The notes below the pieces were generated by a model. That model searched no databases. It was not told where the DNA came from and saw nothing but the letters and a program-made list of their open reading frames with translations. A stretch of DNA of 64,000 nucleotides from Roseomonas sp. (GTDB lineage Bacteria; Pseudomonadota; Alphaproteobacteria; Acetobacterales; Acetobacteraceae): the NCBI GenBank assembly GCA_020249925.1, contig JADCER010000005.1, positions 434,001 to 498,000 of the forward strand, written 5' to 3'. Of this stretch, positions 51,703 to 61,472 are shown piece by piece (within the stretch, counting starts at the first letter, position 1; every line of letters starts with the position of its first letter). Both the position numbers and the translations under genes were made by a program.

Positions 51703-52383
51703 ATGCAAATCCTGCTTGTCGAGGATGATGCCGAAGTTGCCCGCTTTGTGAAAAAGGGCCTGCAAGAGGCTGGGCATATTGTCGAGCATGTCGCCAATGG
51801 CCGCGATGGGCTTTTCATGGCCGCGTCAGAACCTTTTGACCTGCTGATCCTGGACCGCATGCTGCCAGGCGGTGTGGATGGCCTCCGCATTGTCGAAACG
51901 CTGCGCAGCCAAGGCAATAAGACACCTGTGCTGTTCCTGACCGCGCTTGGCGCTGTGGATGAACGCGTCAAGGGCCTCAAGGCCGGTGGCGATGATTATC
52001 TGGTGAAGCCCTTCGCCTTTGCGGAATTGCTGGCGCGCATCGAAGCGCTGGCGCGCCGGCCTGCCATGGAAGTGCCGGCGACGAAACTCACCGTCGCGGA
52101 TCTTGAAGTTGATCTGCTGTCGCGCACCGTCATGCGGGGCGGTAAGCGCATTGAAGTGCAGCCGCGCGAATTCCGCCTGCTTGAACATCTGATGCGCCAT
52201 GTGGGGCAGGTGGTCACGCGTACCATGCTGCTTGAGAAAGTCTGGGATTATCACTTTGATCCGCAGACCAATGTGATTGACGTGCATGTCTCCCGCCTCA
52301 GGCAAAAGGTAGATCGAGGCTTTGATGTGCCGCTGATCCATACCGTGCGCAATGCGGGCTATATGATCCGCGCCGACGCCTGA
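51703..52383 (+). CDS. OmpR-family response regulator
   Basis: This 226-residue protein has a receiver domain with acidic pocket EDD (residues 7-9), phospho-acceptor D51 (LILDRMLP), T80 and K102. The C-terminal winged-helix DNA-binding domain is of OmpR/PhoB type (VQPREFRLLEHLMRHVGQVVTRTMLLEKVW...VDVHVSRLRQKV). It is the transcriptional output of the adjacent kinase, 6 bases apart. The upstream HtrA gene suggests envelope-stress control, but the stimulus is not visible. Confidence 0.94.
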   Translation: MQILLVEDDAEVARFVKKGLQEAGHIVEHVANGRDGLFMAASEPFDLLILDRMLPGGVDGLRIVETLRSQGNKTPVLFLTALGAVDERVKGLKAGGDDYLVKPFAFAELLARIEALARRPAMEVPATKLTVADLEVDLLSRTVMRGGKRIEVQPREFRLLEHLMRHVGQVVTRTMLLEKVWDYHFDPQTNVIDVHVSRLRQKVDRGFDVPLIHTVRNAGYMIRADA

Positions 52384-52389
52384 GATTGC

Positions 52390-53805
52390 ATGGCAGTGCC
52401 GGCTGAGCAGATGGGCGGCTGGCGCGATATTGGCGCCTATCTGAAAAGTGCCGGCTTCCGCTTCGCTGCGCTGTTCGCCGTGCTGTTCATTGCGGCGATT
52501 CTGGGCTTTGCGCTCATGCTCTGGTGGGGCACGGCGGGGACGCTTTCGCGCCAGATTGATGATGCGATCCGCGCCGATGCCATTGGCTTGCAGGAAGCCT
52601 GGCGCGGCGGCGGTGCGGCCGCGGTGAAGGAAGCGATTGGCGAAAGATTGGCCGTGGATATTGATGACCACGCCATCTATTTGCTGACGGATGAGGCAGG
52701 AAACCGCCTTGCCGGCAATCTGGATCGCTGGCCGCCGGCGGCAGAAATCGCGGGGTCCTGGTCTGCCGCGACGGTGCGCCGCGATGGCGTTGCGGTGCCG
52801 GCGCGCATGTTTCATGTGCCACTGGCCGGCGGGCATCGGGTTTTGGTCGGGCGCGATGCGGCTGATCGTGAAAAGCTGCGCTCCTTGCTCTCCGAAGCCT
52901 TGCTTTGGTCCTTTGCGGTGGCGGTTGCCTTTGCCATCGCTGGCGCGGCAGCGCTGCGGCGCGCGCTGGCGGATCGGCTGCGCGCGGCTGCCGCCACCGC
53001 TGGCGCCATTGCCGCTGGTGATCTTTCCCGCCGCGTGCCGCTTTCCACGCAGCGCGATGAATTCGACCAATTGGGCGAAAGCATGAATGCCATGCTGGAT
53101 CGGATTGATCAGCTCATGGCCGGCATCAAGGGTGTTTCCGATTCCATCGCGCATGATTTGCGCACCCCCATTGCGCGGGCGCGCATGCGGCTTGAAAACG
53201 CGCTGCTGAGCGCACCGGATGAGGAAAGCCTGCGTGCTGCGATGGAAACTACGGTTGCTGATCTGGATGGCATCAGCCGCGTTTTTCAGGCCCTGCTCCG
53301 CATTGCGGAGGCTGAGGCCGGCGCACGCCGCGCCGCCTTCGCGCCCTTTGATCTGGCGACCGTGCTGACCGATGCGGCGGAAGTCTATGGCGCGCTTGCC
53401 GAAGAACGCGGCCAGCATCTGGAAACAGCCTGGCCCGAAAGGCTCACCATGGTGGGTGATCGCGATATGGTGCTGCAGGCGATTGCCAATCTTTTGGACA
53501 ATGCGGTGAAATTTACCCCCGAAGGCGGCACGATCCGCCTGAGTGCCAGCGCCCCCGCGCGCGGCAAGCGCGAAATCAGCGTGCGCGATGAAGGGCCGGG
53601 CCTGGCGGCCGAGGATCGCGCCCGGGCGGGCGAGCGGTTTTTCCGCGCCGATCCATCCCGCGCGCTGCCGGGTTCCGGGCTTGGGCTTTCCCTGGTCAAG
53701 GCAGTGGCTGCGCTGCATGGCGGGGAATTGCGCCTGGGGGATGGGCAAGCCGGCGCTGCAAGGCCTGGGCTGGAAGCGCGGCTTACGCTCAGTTCCCGCG
53801 CATGA
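52390..53805 (+). CDS. Membrane sensor histidine kinase with HAMP domain
   Basis: This 471-residue protein has two spans (about residues 23-46 and 170-190) enclosing a periplasmic sensor of about 120 residues. A HAMP domain (about 190-245), an HisKA dimerisation helix with H255 (IAHDLRTP) and a HATPase domain (NLLDNAVKF, GEGP/DEGPGLA, GSGLGLSLVKAV) follow. It autophosphorylates and passes phosphate to the preceding response regulator. The pair follows an HtrA gene. The stimulus is unknown. Confidence 0.94.
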   Translation: MAVPAEQMGGWRDIGAYLKSAGFRFAALFAVLFIAAILGFALMLWWGTAGTLSRQIDDAIRADAIGLQEAWRGGGAAAVKEAIGERLAVDIDDHAIYLLTDEAGNRLAGNLDRWPPAAEIAGSWSAATVRRDGVAVPARMFHVPLAGGHRVLVGRDAADREKLRSLLSEALLWSFAVAVAFAIAGAAALRRALADRLRAAAATAGAIAAGDLSRRVPLSTQRDEFDQLGESMNAMLDRIDQLMAGIKGVSDSIAHDLRTPIARARMRLENALLSAPDEESLRAAMETTVADLDGISRVFQALLRIAEAEAGARRAAFAPFDLATVLTDAAEVYGALAEERGQHLETAWPERLTMVGDRDMVLQAIANLLDNAVKFTPEGGTIRLSASAPARGKREISVRDEGPGLAAEDRARAGERFFRADPSRALPGSGLGLSLVKAVAALHGGELRLGDGQAGAARPGLEARLTLSSRA

Positions 53806-53862
53806 CGCGGGCTTCATGCGCCTGACATCACCCGGCAGGGCAGAACCGCCTATGAGGCGCGC

Positions 53863-54117
53863 ATGCCTTGGGTTTTCGCCCTTTTACTGTTGGCTTCCTG
53901 GCCTGCCATGGCGCAGCAGGCCGCGCCACGGCTGATTTCCGATTCACCCGAATATTGCGCTGAGCTTGCCGGTCGCTTTGCCGCCCTGGGTCCTGAGGCG
54001 CCGGCGCATTTACGCCTGCTGGCGGATGAAGGCCGGCAGCTTTGCAACGAAGGGCAGACGCGCAGCGGCATCGCCAAGCTGCGCCGGGCGCTCAAGGAAG
54101 CGCAGCGGGGGGAATAG
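53863..54117 (+). CDS. Small secreted protein, hypothetical
   Basis: This 84-residue protein has a Sec signal (MPWVFALLLLASWPAMAQQ). The mature part is helical, about 65 residues, with two cysteines (EYCAEL, QLCNEG) that could form a disulfide and a helical tail KLRRALKEAQRG. It follows the kinase gene after 57 bases and may be co-transcribed with the two-component system. The function is unknown. Confidence 0.6.
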   Translation: MPWVFALLLLASWPAMAQQAAPRLISDSPEYCAELAGRFAALGPEAPAHLRLLADEGRQLCNEGQTRSGIAKLRRALKEAQRGE

Positions 54118-54176
54118 GGTCAGGGGCATCGAACCTGCCCATGGACGCGGCGGCGCAGTGATGGTTCCTTGCGCTG

Positions 54177-55334
54177 ATGAATTTGCCGCTTTCCCCCCGC
54201 ATCCGCGCCACCGGCGCCCCGCCCATTCCCGCCGTGCGCGGCTGGGCCGCCCGCTACCAGGGCGGTGCCGGGCCGGTTCTGGACATGACCCAGGCGGTGC
54301 CGGGCTATCCGCCGCATGCGGATTTGCTGGCGCGCCTGGCTGCCGCTGCGGGGGATACGAAATCCGCCGGCTATGGCCCGATTGAAGGCGAAGGCGCCTT
54401 GCGGGAAGCCTTGGCCGCCGATATGGCGCGCGCCTATGCAGCACCGTTTGGCGCGGGCGATATCGCCATTACCGCCGGCGGCAATCTGGCCTTCACGCTC
54501 GCCATGATGACGCTGGCGGGTGCCGGTGATGCCGTGATGCTCCCCGCGCCCTGGTATTTCAATCATCGCATGGCGCTGGAAGCGCTTGGCATTCCCTGCC
54601 GCGTTTTGCCCTGCCGGGCAGAGGATGGCTTCCTGCCCGACCCGGCACGGGCAGCGACGCTCATGCAAGGCGTGCGCGCCATTGTGCTGGTCACACCGAA
54701 TAACCCGACAGGTGCGACCTATTCGCCCGAGCTCATTGCGCAATTCGCCAAGCTTTGCCGCGATCACGGCGCCTGGCTGGTGCTGGATGAAACCTATCGC
54801 GATTTCATCCCGGAAGCCGCCGGCGCACCGCATGGGCTGTTCCAGGATGCGACATGGCAGGATCATGTCGTGCATCTCTATTCATTCTCGAAGGCCTATT
54901 GCGTGCCGGGGCATCGCGTTGGCGCCATTGCGGCCGGTGCGGGGTTTCAGCGCGAATTGGCGAAGGCGATTGATACGGTGCAGATCTGCCCGCCACGCAC
55001 GCCGCAAATCGCGCTGGCTTGGGGGGTGGAGGCGCTGCGTGATTGGCGCGCGGGCAATCGCGCCATCATGGCCGCGCGGGCCGAGGCGTTTCGCGCTGCC
55101 ATGGCGCCGGTGAATGCCTGGCGCATTGATGCACTCGGCACCTACTTCGCCTATTTGCGCCTGCCTGATGATGCGCCCGATGCGGAAGCCATGGCCGAGG
55201 CTTTGGCAGTTGATCGCGGCCTGCTTGGCCTGCCCGGCAGCTTTTTCGGCCCCGGCCAGGAACGCCATTTGCGGCTCGCCTTCGCCAATGCCGAGGAAGC
55301 AGTGATTGCCGCCGTGCCGGGCAGGCTGGCGTGA
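54177..55334 (+). CDS. Class I/II PLP-dependent aminotransferase
   Basis: This 385-residue fold-I enzyme has GYGPIEGEGALREALA, TPNNPTGATYS and the PLP lysine in SFSKAYCVPGHRVG. VLDETYRDF carries the Asp that contacts the pyridine nitrogen. It transfers an amino group between an amino acid and a 2-oxo acid. Its substrate cannot be read from motifs; the family includes aspartate- and aromatic-type enzymes. It stands between a small secreted protein gene and a GST gene on the same strand. Confidence 0.9.
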   Translation: MNLPLSPRIRATGAPPIPAVRGWAARYQGGAGPVLDMTQAVPGYPPHADLLARLAAAAGDTKSAGYGPIEGEGALREALAADMARAYAAPFGAGDIAITAGGNLAFTLAMMTLAGAGDAVMLPAPWYFNHRMALEALGIPCRVLPCRAEDGFLPDPARAATLMQGVRAIVLVTPNNPTGATYSPELIAQFAKLCRDHGAWLVLDETYRDFIPEAAGAPHGLFQDATWQDHVVHLYSFSKAYCVPGHRVGAIAAGAGFQRELAKAIDTVQICPPRTPQIALAWGVEALRDWRAGNRAIMAARAEAFRAAMAPVNAWRIDALGTYFAYLRLPDDAPDAEAMAEALAVDRGLLGLPGSFFGPGQERHLRLAFANAEEAVIAAVPGRLA

Positions 55335-55449
55335 CGTTTCAAACGACGCAGCGTGCGATGGACATTTTGGTTCTTTGGCCGCCCAGAGGCGCGTTGCGGG
55401 CGTAATGCCGGGCCTCGCCAGAAGCGGCGTGGCGGGTTAGGCTTTCGCG

Positions 55450-56064
55450 ATGCAGCTTTTTCATTCCGCCGGTTCGCCCTATGCCCGCATCGCCCGCATG
55501 GCGGTGCTGGAGCTTGGCCTTGAAGGCCGGGTTGCCTTTAGCGAGACGACCTTGCGCGACCCGGCGTCTACGCTGTTGCCGCATAACCCGGTTGGGCGCG
55601 TGCCATCGCTGGTGCTGGCGGATGGCACCACGGTCACGGAAACCACGCCCATTCTGATGGTGCTGGATAGTCTTGTGGCGCCTGAGAAGCGTTTGCTGGG
55701 TGATGGCGCGGATGGCTGGAAGCGCCTTGCTGCCTATGGCCGTGTGCTTGGCATGCTGGATGGCATCGCGGTGTGGAACCGCGAATTGCGCCGGCCGGTG
55801 CATGAAAGATCACCTGGCGTGATTGCCTTGGAAGAAACCCGCGCCGCGCGCATCGCCGCCGCGCTGCAAGATGATGTTGCGCGTGGCGTTTATGCTGCGC
55901 CTGATGCCGGCTTCCTCGCGCTGCTGGCGGTGCTTGGCTATTGCGAAAGGCGCCATCGCGCGTGGCAATGGCGCGCGGGATTGTCCGGCCTTGCCACCTG
56001 GTTTGACCGCGCATCGGATCGGCCTTCCTTCGCCGCCACCATGCCGCCCGTGAGTGGCATCTGA
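55450..56064 (+). CDS. Glutathione S-transferase family protein
   Basis: This 204-residue protein has a thioredoxin-like N-terminal domain (SAGSPYARIARMAVLELGL and NPVGRVPSLVLADGTTVTET) and a helical C-terminal domain. The SPY segment is the probable active-site Ser/glutathione contact. It uses glutathione on an unknown substrate. A tiny gene starts right after its stop. Confidence 0.87.
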   Translation: MQLFHSAGSPYARIARMAVLELGLEGRVAFSETTLRDPASTLLPHNPVGRVPSLVLADGTTVTETTPILMVLDSLVAPEKRLLGDGADGWKRLAAYGRVLGMLDGIAVWNRELRRPVHERSPGVIALEETRAARIAAALQDDVARGVYAAPDAGFLALLAVLGYCERRHRAWQWRAGLSGLATWFDRASDRPSFAATMPPVSGI

Positions 56065-56065
56065 C

Positions 56066-56287
56066 ATGCTGCCCCCAGCGCCGCGCCATAATGGCGGCCC
56101 GCCGCTGGATGAGGAGGAAGATGTCAACGCATCCTGGCGCGCCTGGCATTGGCGCCGCGCGCATAAACGCGCCTGGAAAACCCCGCCGCGGGAGATTGCA
56201 TTAAGGCGCCTGGCGCGCGCCGAGGAACTCGGCATTACCTACAAGGAATATACACTCGAGATTCTGGAACGCGGCAAGTATCTTTAG
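56066..56287 (+). CDS. Small hypothetical protein with RHNGGPPLDEEE motif
   Basis: This 73-residue protein starts MLPPAPRHNGGPPLDEEEDVNASWRAW. The RHNGGPPLD block occurs in many small alphaproteobacterial and phage-related proteins with no known role. A basic middle (RRAHKRAW) and ITYKEYTLEILERG at the end suggest a small nucleic-acid or protein-binding domain. It starts 2 bases after the GST stop. Confidence 0.65.
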   Translation: MLPPAPRHNGGPPLDEEEDVNASWRAWHWRRAHKRAWKTPPREIALRRLARAEELGITYKEYTLEILERGKYL

Positions 56288-56304
56288 TATCGCGCCAATT
56301 CCGC

Positions 56305-56688
56305 TCACGGTGAGGAATTGTGTAGCCGAGGCTTGCCCATCTTGAACCAAGCCTTGGAAATCTTCCCGCCCTCGACCTCATAGATTGCAATCACATCAAC
56401 TTCGCCAGGACCTTCCGGGAAGCTTCGCGTCACAACCTCCTGATCAATGACAAGGTTACCCACGCATAATCGCGTGATCAGCCGCCCGTGCAAGTTCGGT
56501 TCACGAAAGCGTAGGATATGCCGCTCCCGGATCTCTGCAGTTCCTTGAGCCAGAAGCTGGTCCGGGAAGCCATAATAGCAGCAATCCTCGGCCCACCACC
56601 GCATAAAGGCATCAATGTCGCGCGCGTTATAGGCTTCAAGTTGTTGCTGCACGCAGTACTCTGGGTGGGTTGAATGGTCGTCCTCCAC
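56305..56688 (-). CDS. SnoaL-like/NTF2-fold protein
   Basis: This 127-residue protein has the SnoaL-type fold signature: QLEAYNARDIDAFMRWWAEDC at the start and later IAIYEVEGGKISKAWFKMG. This cone-shaped fold serves as steroid isomerases, polyketide cyclases or simple binding proteins. The start is a GTG at 56688. Sequence composition is less GC-biased than neighbours, so it could be acquired. The function is unknown. Confidence 0.8.
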   Translation of the reverse strand: MEDDHSTHPEYCVQQQLEAYNARDIDAFMRWWAEDCCYYGFPDQLLAQGTAEIRERHILRFREPNLHGRLITRLCVGNLVIDQEVVTRSFPEGPGEVDVIAIYEVEGGKISKAWFKMGKPRLHNSSP

Positions 56689-56742
56689 ACTACTTTCCTT
56701 CGTTCAGTTCAAGAGATTTGTCATGTCGAAACGACGCGTCGA

Positions 56743-57582
56743 TCAGTTCGGCGTCAGCACCGCTTCCAGCGTCATCAGCACAGGATTATCGCCGGGCGTC
56801 AGCACCCCTGCGCTCAAATGGCCGGTCAAATCCACCATCGCCACATCAAGCCGTGTGACCCCTGGGCGAATCACACCATCACGGATCAGCATTTCGGTCG
56901 CGAAATTATCCACCGGCGGCGCATTGGCATAACGCGCGCCGATGATACTGCCGACACCGCCATGCAGCCGCGCTGCAGCAAAGCCAGCGCCCGCCGCCGC
57001 CGCTTCAAGTGCTGCCGTGATGTCCTGATTGGGGCAAAGCCGGATCGCGATGCCATTGGCGCCGCAGGCGCTTGGCGGCGTGGTGGCGACAGGTGTGAAT
57101 AGCTTGAAGCCGGTTTCCGCATCCTGACGCGCTTCAAACCGAGCACCTGAAATCAACACGCCTTGCGCGCGGATCGGCGCGGCGATCATGGTTTCCTCCG
57201 GCAGCATATGCCCACCACCGGCGCGGCCATCGGCCTCGGTCCAGAAGCCATGGCAATGAAAGAAGGGCGCGCCATCGCGAAAGCCCACCGTGATGGAAGC
57301 CACATCAAGCCGCGTGGCGCCTGCCGGGCGGAAGGTGGCGCTATAATAGGCGGCATGAGATGGGTCAGGCGCCAGCGCCGGGATCACATAGGCAAAAGGG
57401 CCAAGCGCACCGCCTGAGAGGGTCAGGCACCCGCCCTCTGCCCCATGCGCCCGGGCCAGATCATGCAAGGCGCTGAGCAGGCTCGCCCCGCGCGGCAATT
57501 CAACATCAATCGCCTGGGCGCGCACCGGATGGGCGATGATGCGTTCGGCCCCCGGCGGGCCAGGCTGCTGGATGTGGCGCAT
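56743..57582 (-). CDS. Tandem PPC (DUF296) domain protein
   Basis: This 279-residue protein has two copies of the PPC fold. The first (about residues 18-130) has the metal-site FFHCHG and GGHMLPEETMI. The second (about 150-275) keeps GHLSAGVLTPGDNPVLMTLEAVL but lacks the histidine pair. PPC domains occur in plant AHL proteins and bacterial proteins of unknown function, sometimes DNA-associated. Start at MRHIQQ; 46 bases after the usg stop on the same strand, so probably one transcript. Confidence 0.8.
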   Translation of the reverse strand: MRHIQQPGPPGAERIIAHPVRAQAIDVELPRGASLLSALHDLARAHGAEGGCLTLSGGALGPFAYVIPALAPDPSHAAYYSATFRPAGATRLDVASITVGFRDGAPFFHCHGFWTEADGRAGGGHMLPEETMIAAPIRAQGVLISGARFEARQDAETGFKLFTPVATTPPSACGANGIAIRLCPNQDITAALEAAAAGAGFAAARLHGGVGSIIGARYANAPPVDNFATEMLIRDGVIRPGVTRLDVAMVDLTGHLSAGVLTPGDNPVLMTLEAVLTPN

Positions 57583-57628
57583 GACCTGTCTATCCCCCCT
57601 GTCAGTCGCCACCCAGTCTCGAGGGGTT

Positions 57629-57910
57629 TCAGTGCAGCGTAAACACCCCATTGGCATAACGCAGCTCTGCCGGGCGTGTCAGCGCGGCGGAGGCGACCCG
57701 AACCGAATGCAAAGGCCCGTCAATCTCGCGCTGCCAGAAGGCCAGGAACCGGTCCAATTCCGGAAAATCCGGCGCCCGGTCCAGCTTTTGCCAGATGAAG
57801 CTTTGCAGCACATGCGGGTGATCGGGCAAATGGTAGAGCAATTCGGCCGTGGTCAACCGCCAATCCGGGATACGCACCACGCTTTCCAACCCCTGAAGCT
57901 TAAGGCTCAT
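57629..57910 (-). CDS. usg: Usg family protein
   Basis: This 93-residue alphaproteobacterial protein has the family pattern WRLTTAELLYHLPDHPHVLQSFIWQ, then APDFPELDRFLAFWQREIDGPLHSVRVA. No biochemical function is established. A purine-rich site (GGAAAAGGAAG) precedes the ATG. It reads away from groESL. Confidence 0.88.
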   Translation of the reverse strand: MSLKLQGLESVVRIPDWRLTTAELLYHLPDHPHVLQSFIWQKLDRAPDFPELDRFLAFWQREIDGPLHSVRVASAALTRPAELRYANGVFTLH

Positions 57911-57944
57911 CTTCCTTTTCCTATGTCTTCACAAGCCATCCTGC

Positions 57945-57961
57945 CCCGGCGTTCCGCCGGG
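57945..57961. repeat. GC-rich palindrome
   Basis: CCCGGCG (57945-57951) and CGCCGGG (57955-57961) flank TTC. It lies between the usg and groES start regions and has no T run. It may be a REP-like unit. Confidence 0.45.
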
Positions 57962-58025
57962 ACAGGGTGGAAGCTTGCCATGACGACTCCGGGGTCTTGC
58001 AAGAAAAATCTTTGTTATCAATATA

Positions 58026-58052
58026 CTAGCACTAGCGATCCGCGAGTGCTGC
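58026..58052 (+). promoter_or_regulatory. Degenerate second CIRCE-like operator
   Basis: CTAGCACTA-N9-GAGTGCTGC has exactly CIRCE spacing and matches 7 of 9 bases in each arm. It lies 64 bases upstream of the main CIRCE, on the other side of the -35 box. Confidence 0.5.
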
Positions 58053-58059
58053 CAACCGC

Positions 58060-58088
58060 TTGACGCGCCGCACCGCCCAGCCTAGATC
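58060..58088 (+). promoter_or_regulatory. groESL promoter
   Basis: TTGACG (58060-58065) and TAGATC (58083-58088) are 17 bases apart, a good housekeeping-type promoter. The CIRCE operator begins 2 bases after the -10. Confidence 0.75.
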
Positions 58089-58089
58089 A

Positions 58090-58116
58090 CTGGCACTCCT
58101 CTGGGGGGAGTGCTAA
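58090..58116 (+). promoter_or_regulatory. CIRCE operator (HrcA binding site) of groESL
   Basis: CTGGCACTC-N9-GAGTGCTAA has 16 of 18 bases of the CIRCE inverted repeat. It overlaps the transcription start region, so bound HrcA blocks transcription until heat stress. Confidence 0.92.
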
Positions 58117-58193
58117 CGGCCGGGGCACCCTCGGTGACCGGTCAGGCTTCCCAGAGCGAGCCGTCATCAACCCGAGGCTCAGGAGAGGACCTT

Positions 58194-58484
58194 ATGAAAT
58201 TTCGTCCCCTGCATGACCGCGTTCTGGTTCGCCGCGTTAATGCGGAAGAAAAGACCGCCGGTGGTATCATCATCCCCGACACCGCGAAGGAAAAGCCCCA
58301 GGAAGGCGAAGTCGTCGCCGTGGGCGCCGGCACCTTGAACGAAAAGGGCGATCTTCGTCCGCTCGACGTCAAGGCTGGCGATCGCATCCTGTTCGGCAAG
58401 TGGTCCGGCACCGAAGTGAAGCTGAATGGCGAGGAGCTCCTGATCATGAAGGAATCCGACGTCATGGGCATTCTTGCCGCCTGA
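58194..58484 (+). CDS. groES: Co-chaperonin GroES
   Basis: This 96-residue protein has the GroES sequence [20 protein letters not shown], the mobile-loop [18 protein letters not shown] and a C-terminal KESDVMGIL. It caps the GroEL ring. The ATG at 58194 follows an AGGAGAGG-type site. It is the first gene of groESL under CIRCE control. Confidence 0.98.
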   Translation: MKFRPLHDRVLVRRVNAEEKTAGGIIIPDTAKEKPQEGEVVAVGAGTLNEKGDLRPLDVKAGDRILFGKWSGTEVKLNGEELLIMKESDVMGILAA

Positions 58485-58514
58485 TCGCCGATTTTCCAAT
58501 CAGAACCTGAATAA

Positions 58515-60167
<1,653 letters not shown>

Positions 60168-60193
60168 TCCATCGCGCACTGCGCAAAGAATGG

Positions 60194-60220
60194 GGGCGGT
60201 CCTTCGGGGCCGCCCTTTTT
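60194..60220 (+). terminator. groESL terminator
   Basis: GGGCGG (60194-60199) pairs with CCGCCC (60110 positions later, 60210-60215 by count) and TTTTT follows. It lies 27 bases after the groEL stop. Confidence 0.85.
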
Positions 60221-60326
60221 CGTTCAAGCGCCAATTGCCCCAAAAATAGACTGATGATTAAAATTTGATCGCTTGCGCTGCCCTTCTTGCAGGCTAAGTC
60301 AGCTCCTCATTGCCGCCAAGGATGGC

Positions 60327-61454
60327 ATGAAAGTTGCGTCCAGAAGACGTGTTTTGGGGGCTGCTACACTGTCCAATTCCATTCAAACTTCAACCTCTCA
60401 GCAATTGCTGCTGAATAACATCGTCCATAGCTACGGCTCGGCGCGCGCCGTTGATAATGTGACGCTTGAAGTGAAGGCTGGCGAATTGGTCGCCCTGCTT
60501 GGTCCCTCGGGCTGCGGCAAGACCACATTGCTGCGCATTGTCGCGGGCTTCATCCGTCAGGCATCCGGCCAGGTGGTGATCGGCGATCGCGCCGTGGATG
60601 ATCTGCCGCCCAATCTGCGTGAAGTCGGCATTGTATTCCAGAACTACGCGCTCTTTCCGCATATGACGGTCGCCGAGAATATTGCCTATGGCCTGGTGGC
60701 GCGCCGCGCGAGCAAGGCCGAACAGCGTGCTCGGGTCGCTGAGATGCTCAGCATTGTCCGCATGCAAGGCTTTGCGGATCGCAAGCCGCGGCAGTTATCG
60801 GGCGGGCAGCAGCAGCGCATCGCCTTGGCGCGGGCGCTGGCCGTACAGCCGCGCATCCTGCTGCTGGATGAACCCTTCGCCGCGCTGGACAAGAATTTGC
60901 GCCTTGATATGCAGATCGAAATCAAGCGGCTGCAACGCCAATTCGGCCTGACGGCCATTCTGGTCACGCATGATCAGGAAGAAGCCATGTCCATCGCTGA
61001 TCGCATTGCGGTGATGAATGGCGGCCGGATCGAACAATTGGGCACGCCCGTTGCGATCTATGACGAACCGGCCACACCCTTCGTCAATAGCTTTATCGGG
61101 TCGTCCAATATTCTTGAGGGCATCATCGCAGATGGTGGGGTCAGGCTTGCCGTGGGCGCGACGCTGCCCTGCAAGACGCAACACCTGCCGCAAGGCAAGC
61201 CCGTGCAGGTTTCCATCCGCCCCGAGCAATTGATGCTGGTGCGCGAAGCCGCCCCGGATCGCTTCCCTGTGACACTCACGCTCAGCCTGCCGATTGGCGG
61301 ACAACTCATTCATGATGTCGCGGCTGCCAATGGCACCACGCTCAAGATCGCAACGGCACGGCATCCGGGCGATACCTCCTCATTGCCTGGCATCTGGCAT
61401 TGCGCGCTGACGCCGGAAGCCAAGCCTTCGATCTTTCCCCTATCCACCCCGTAA
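60327..61454 (+). CDS. Polyamine-type ABC transporter ATP-binding protein (PotA-like)
   Basis: This protein of about 375 residues has Walker A GPSGCGKTT, FQNYALFPHMTV (Q-loop region), signature LSGGQQQR, Walker B ILLLDEP and H-loop VTHDQEEAM. A C-terminal TOBE-type domain is present. The start is uncertain: the ATG at 60327 gives an N-terminal extension of about 35 residues before the conserved LLLNNIVHSYG. First gene of a four-gene importer of the spermidine/putrescine class; iron or thiamine-type importers share this layout. Confidence 0.87.
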   Translation: MKVASRRRVLGAATLSNSIQTSTSQQLLLNNIVHSYGSARAVDNVTLEVKAGELVALLGPSGCGKTTLLRIVAGFIRQASGQVVIGDRAVDDLPPNLREVGIVFQNYALFPHMTVAENIAYGLVARRASKAEQRARVAEMLSIVRMQGFADRKPRQLSGGQQQRIALARALAVQPRILLLDEPFAALDKNLRLDMQIEIKRLQRQFGLTAILVTHDQEEAMSIADRIAVMNGGRIEQLGTPVAIYDEPATPFVNSFIGSSNILEGIIADGGVRLAVGATLPCKTQHLPQGKPVQVSIRPEQLMLVREAAPDRFPVTLTLSLPIGGQLIHDVAAANGTTLKIATARHPGDTSSLPGIWHCALTPEAKPSIFPLSTP

Positions 61455-61472
61455 ACCTCCAGGAGAATTCCC

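Noticed and set aside
51826..53817. A 663-codon frame on the - strand opposite the two-component genes
   Set aside because: Antisense shadow of clear regulator and kinase genes; histidine/arginine-rich translation without motifs.
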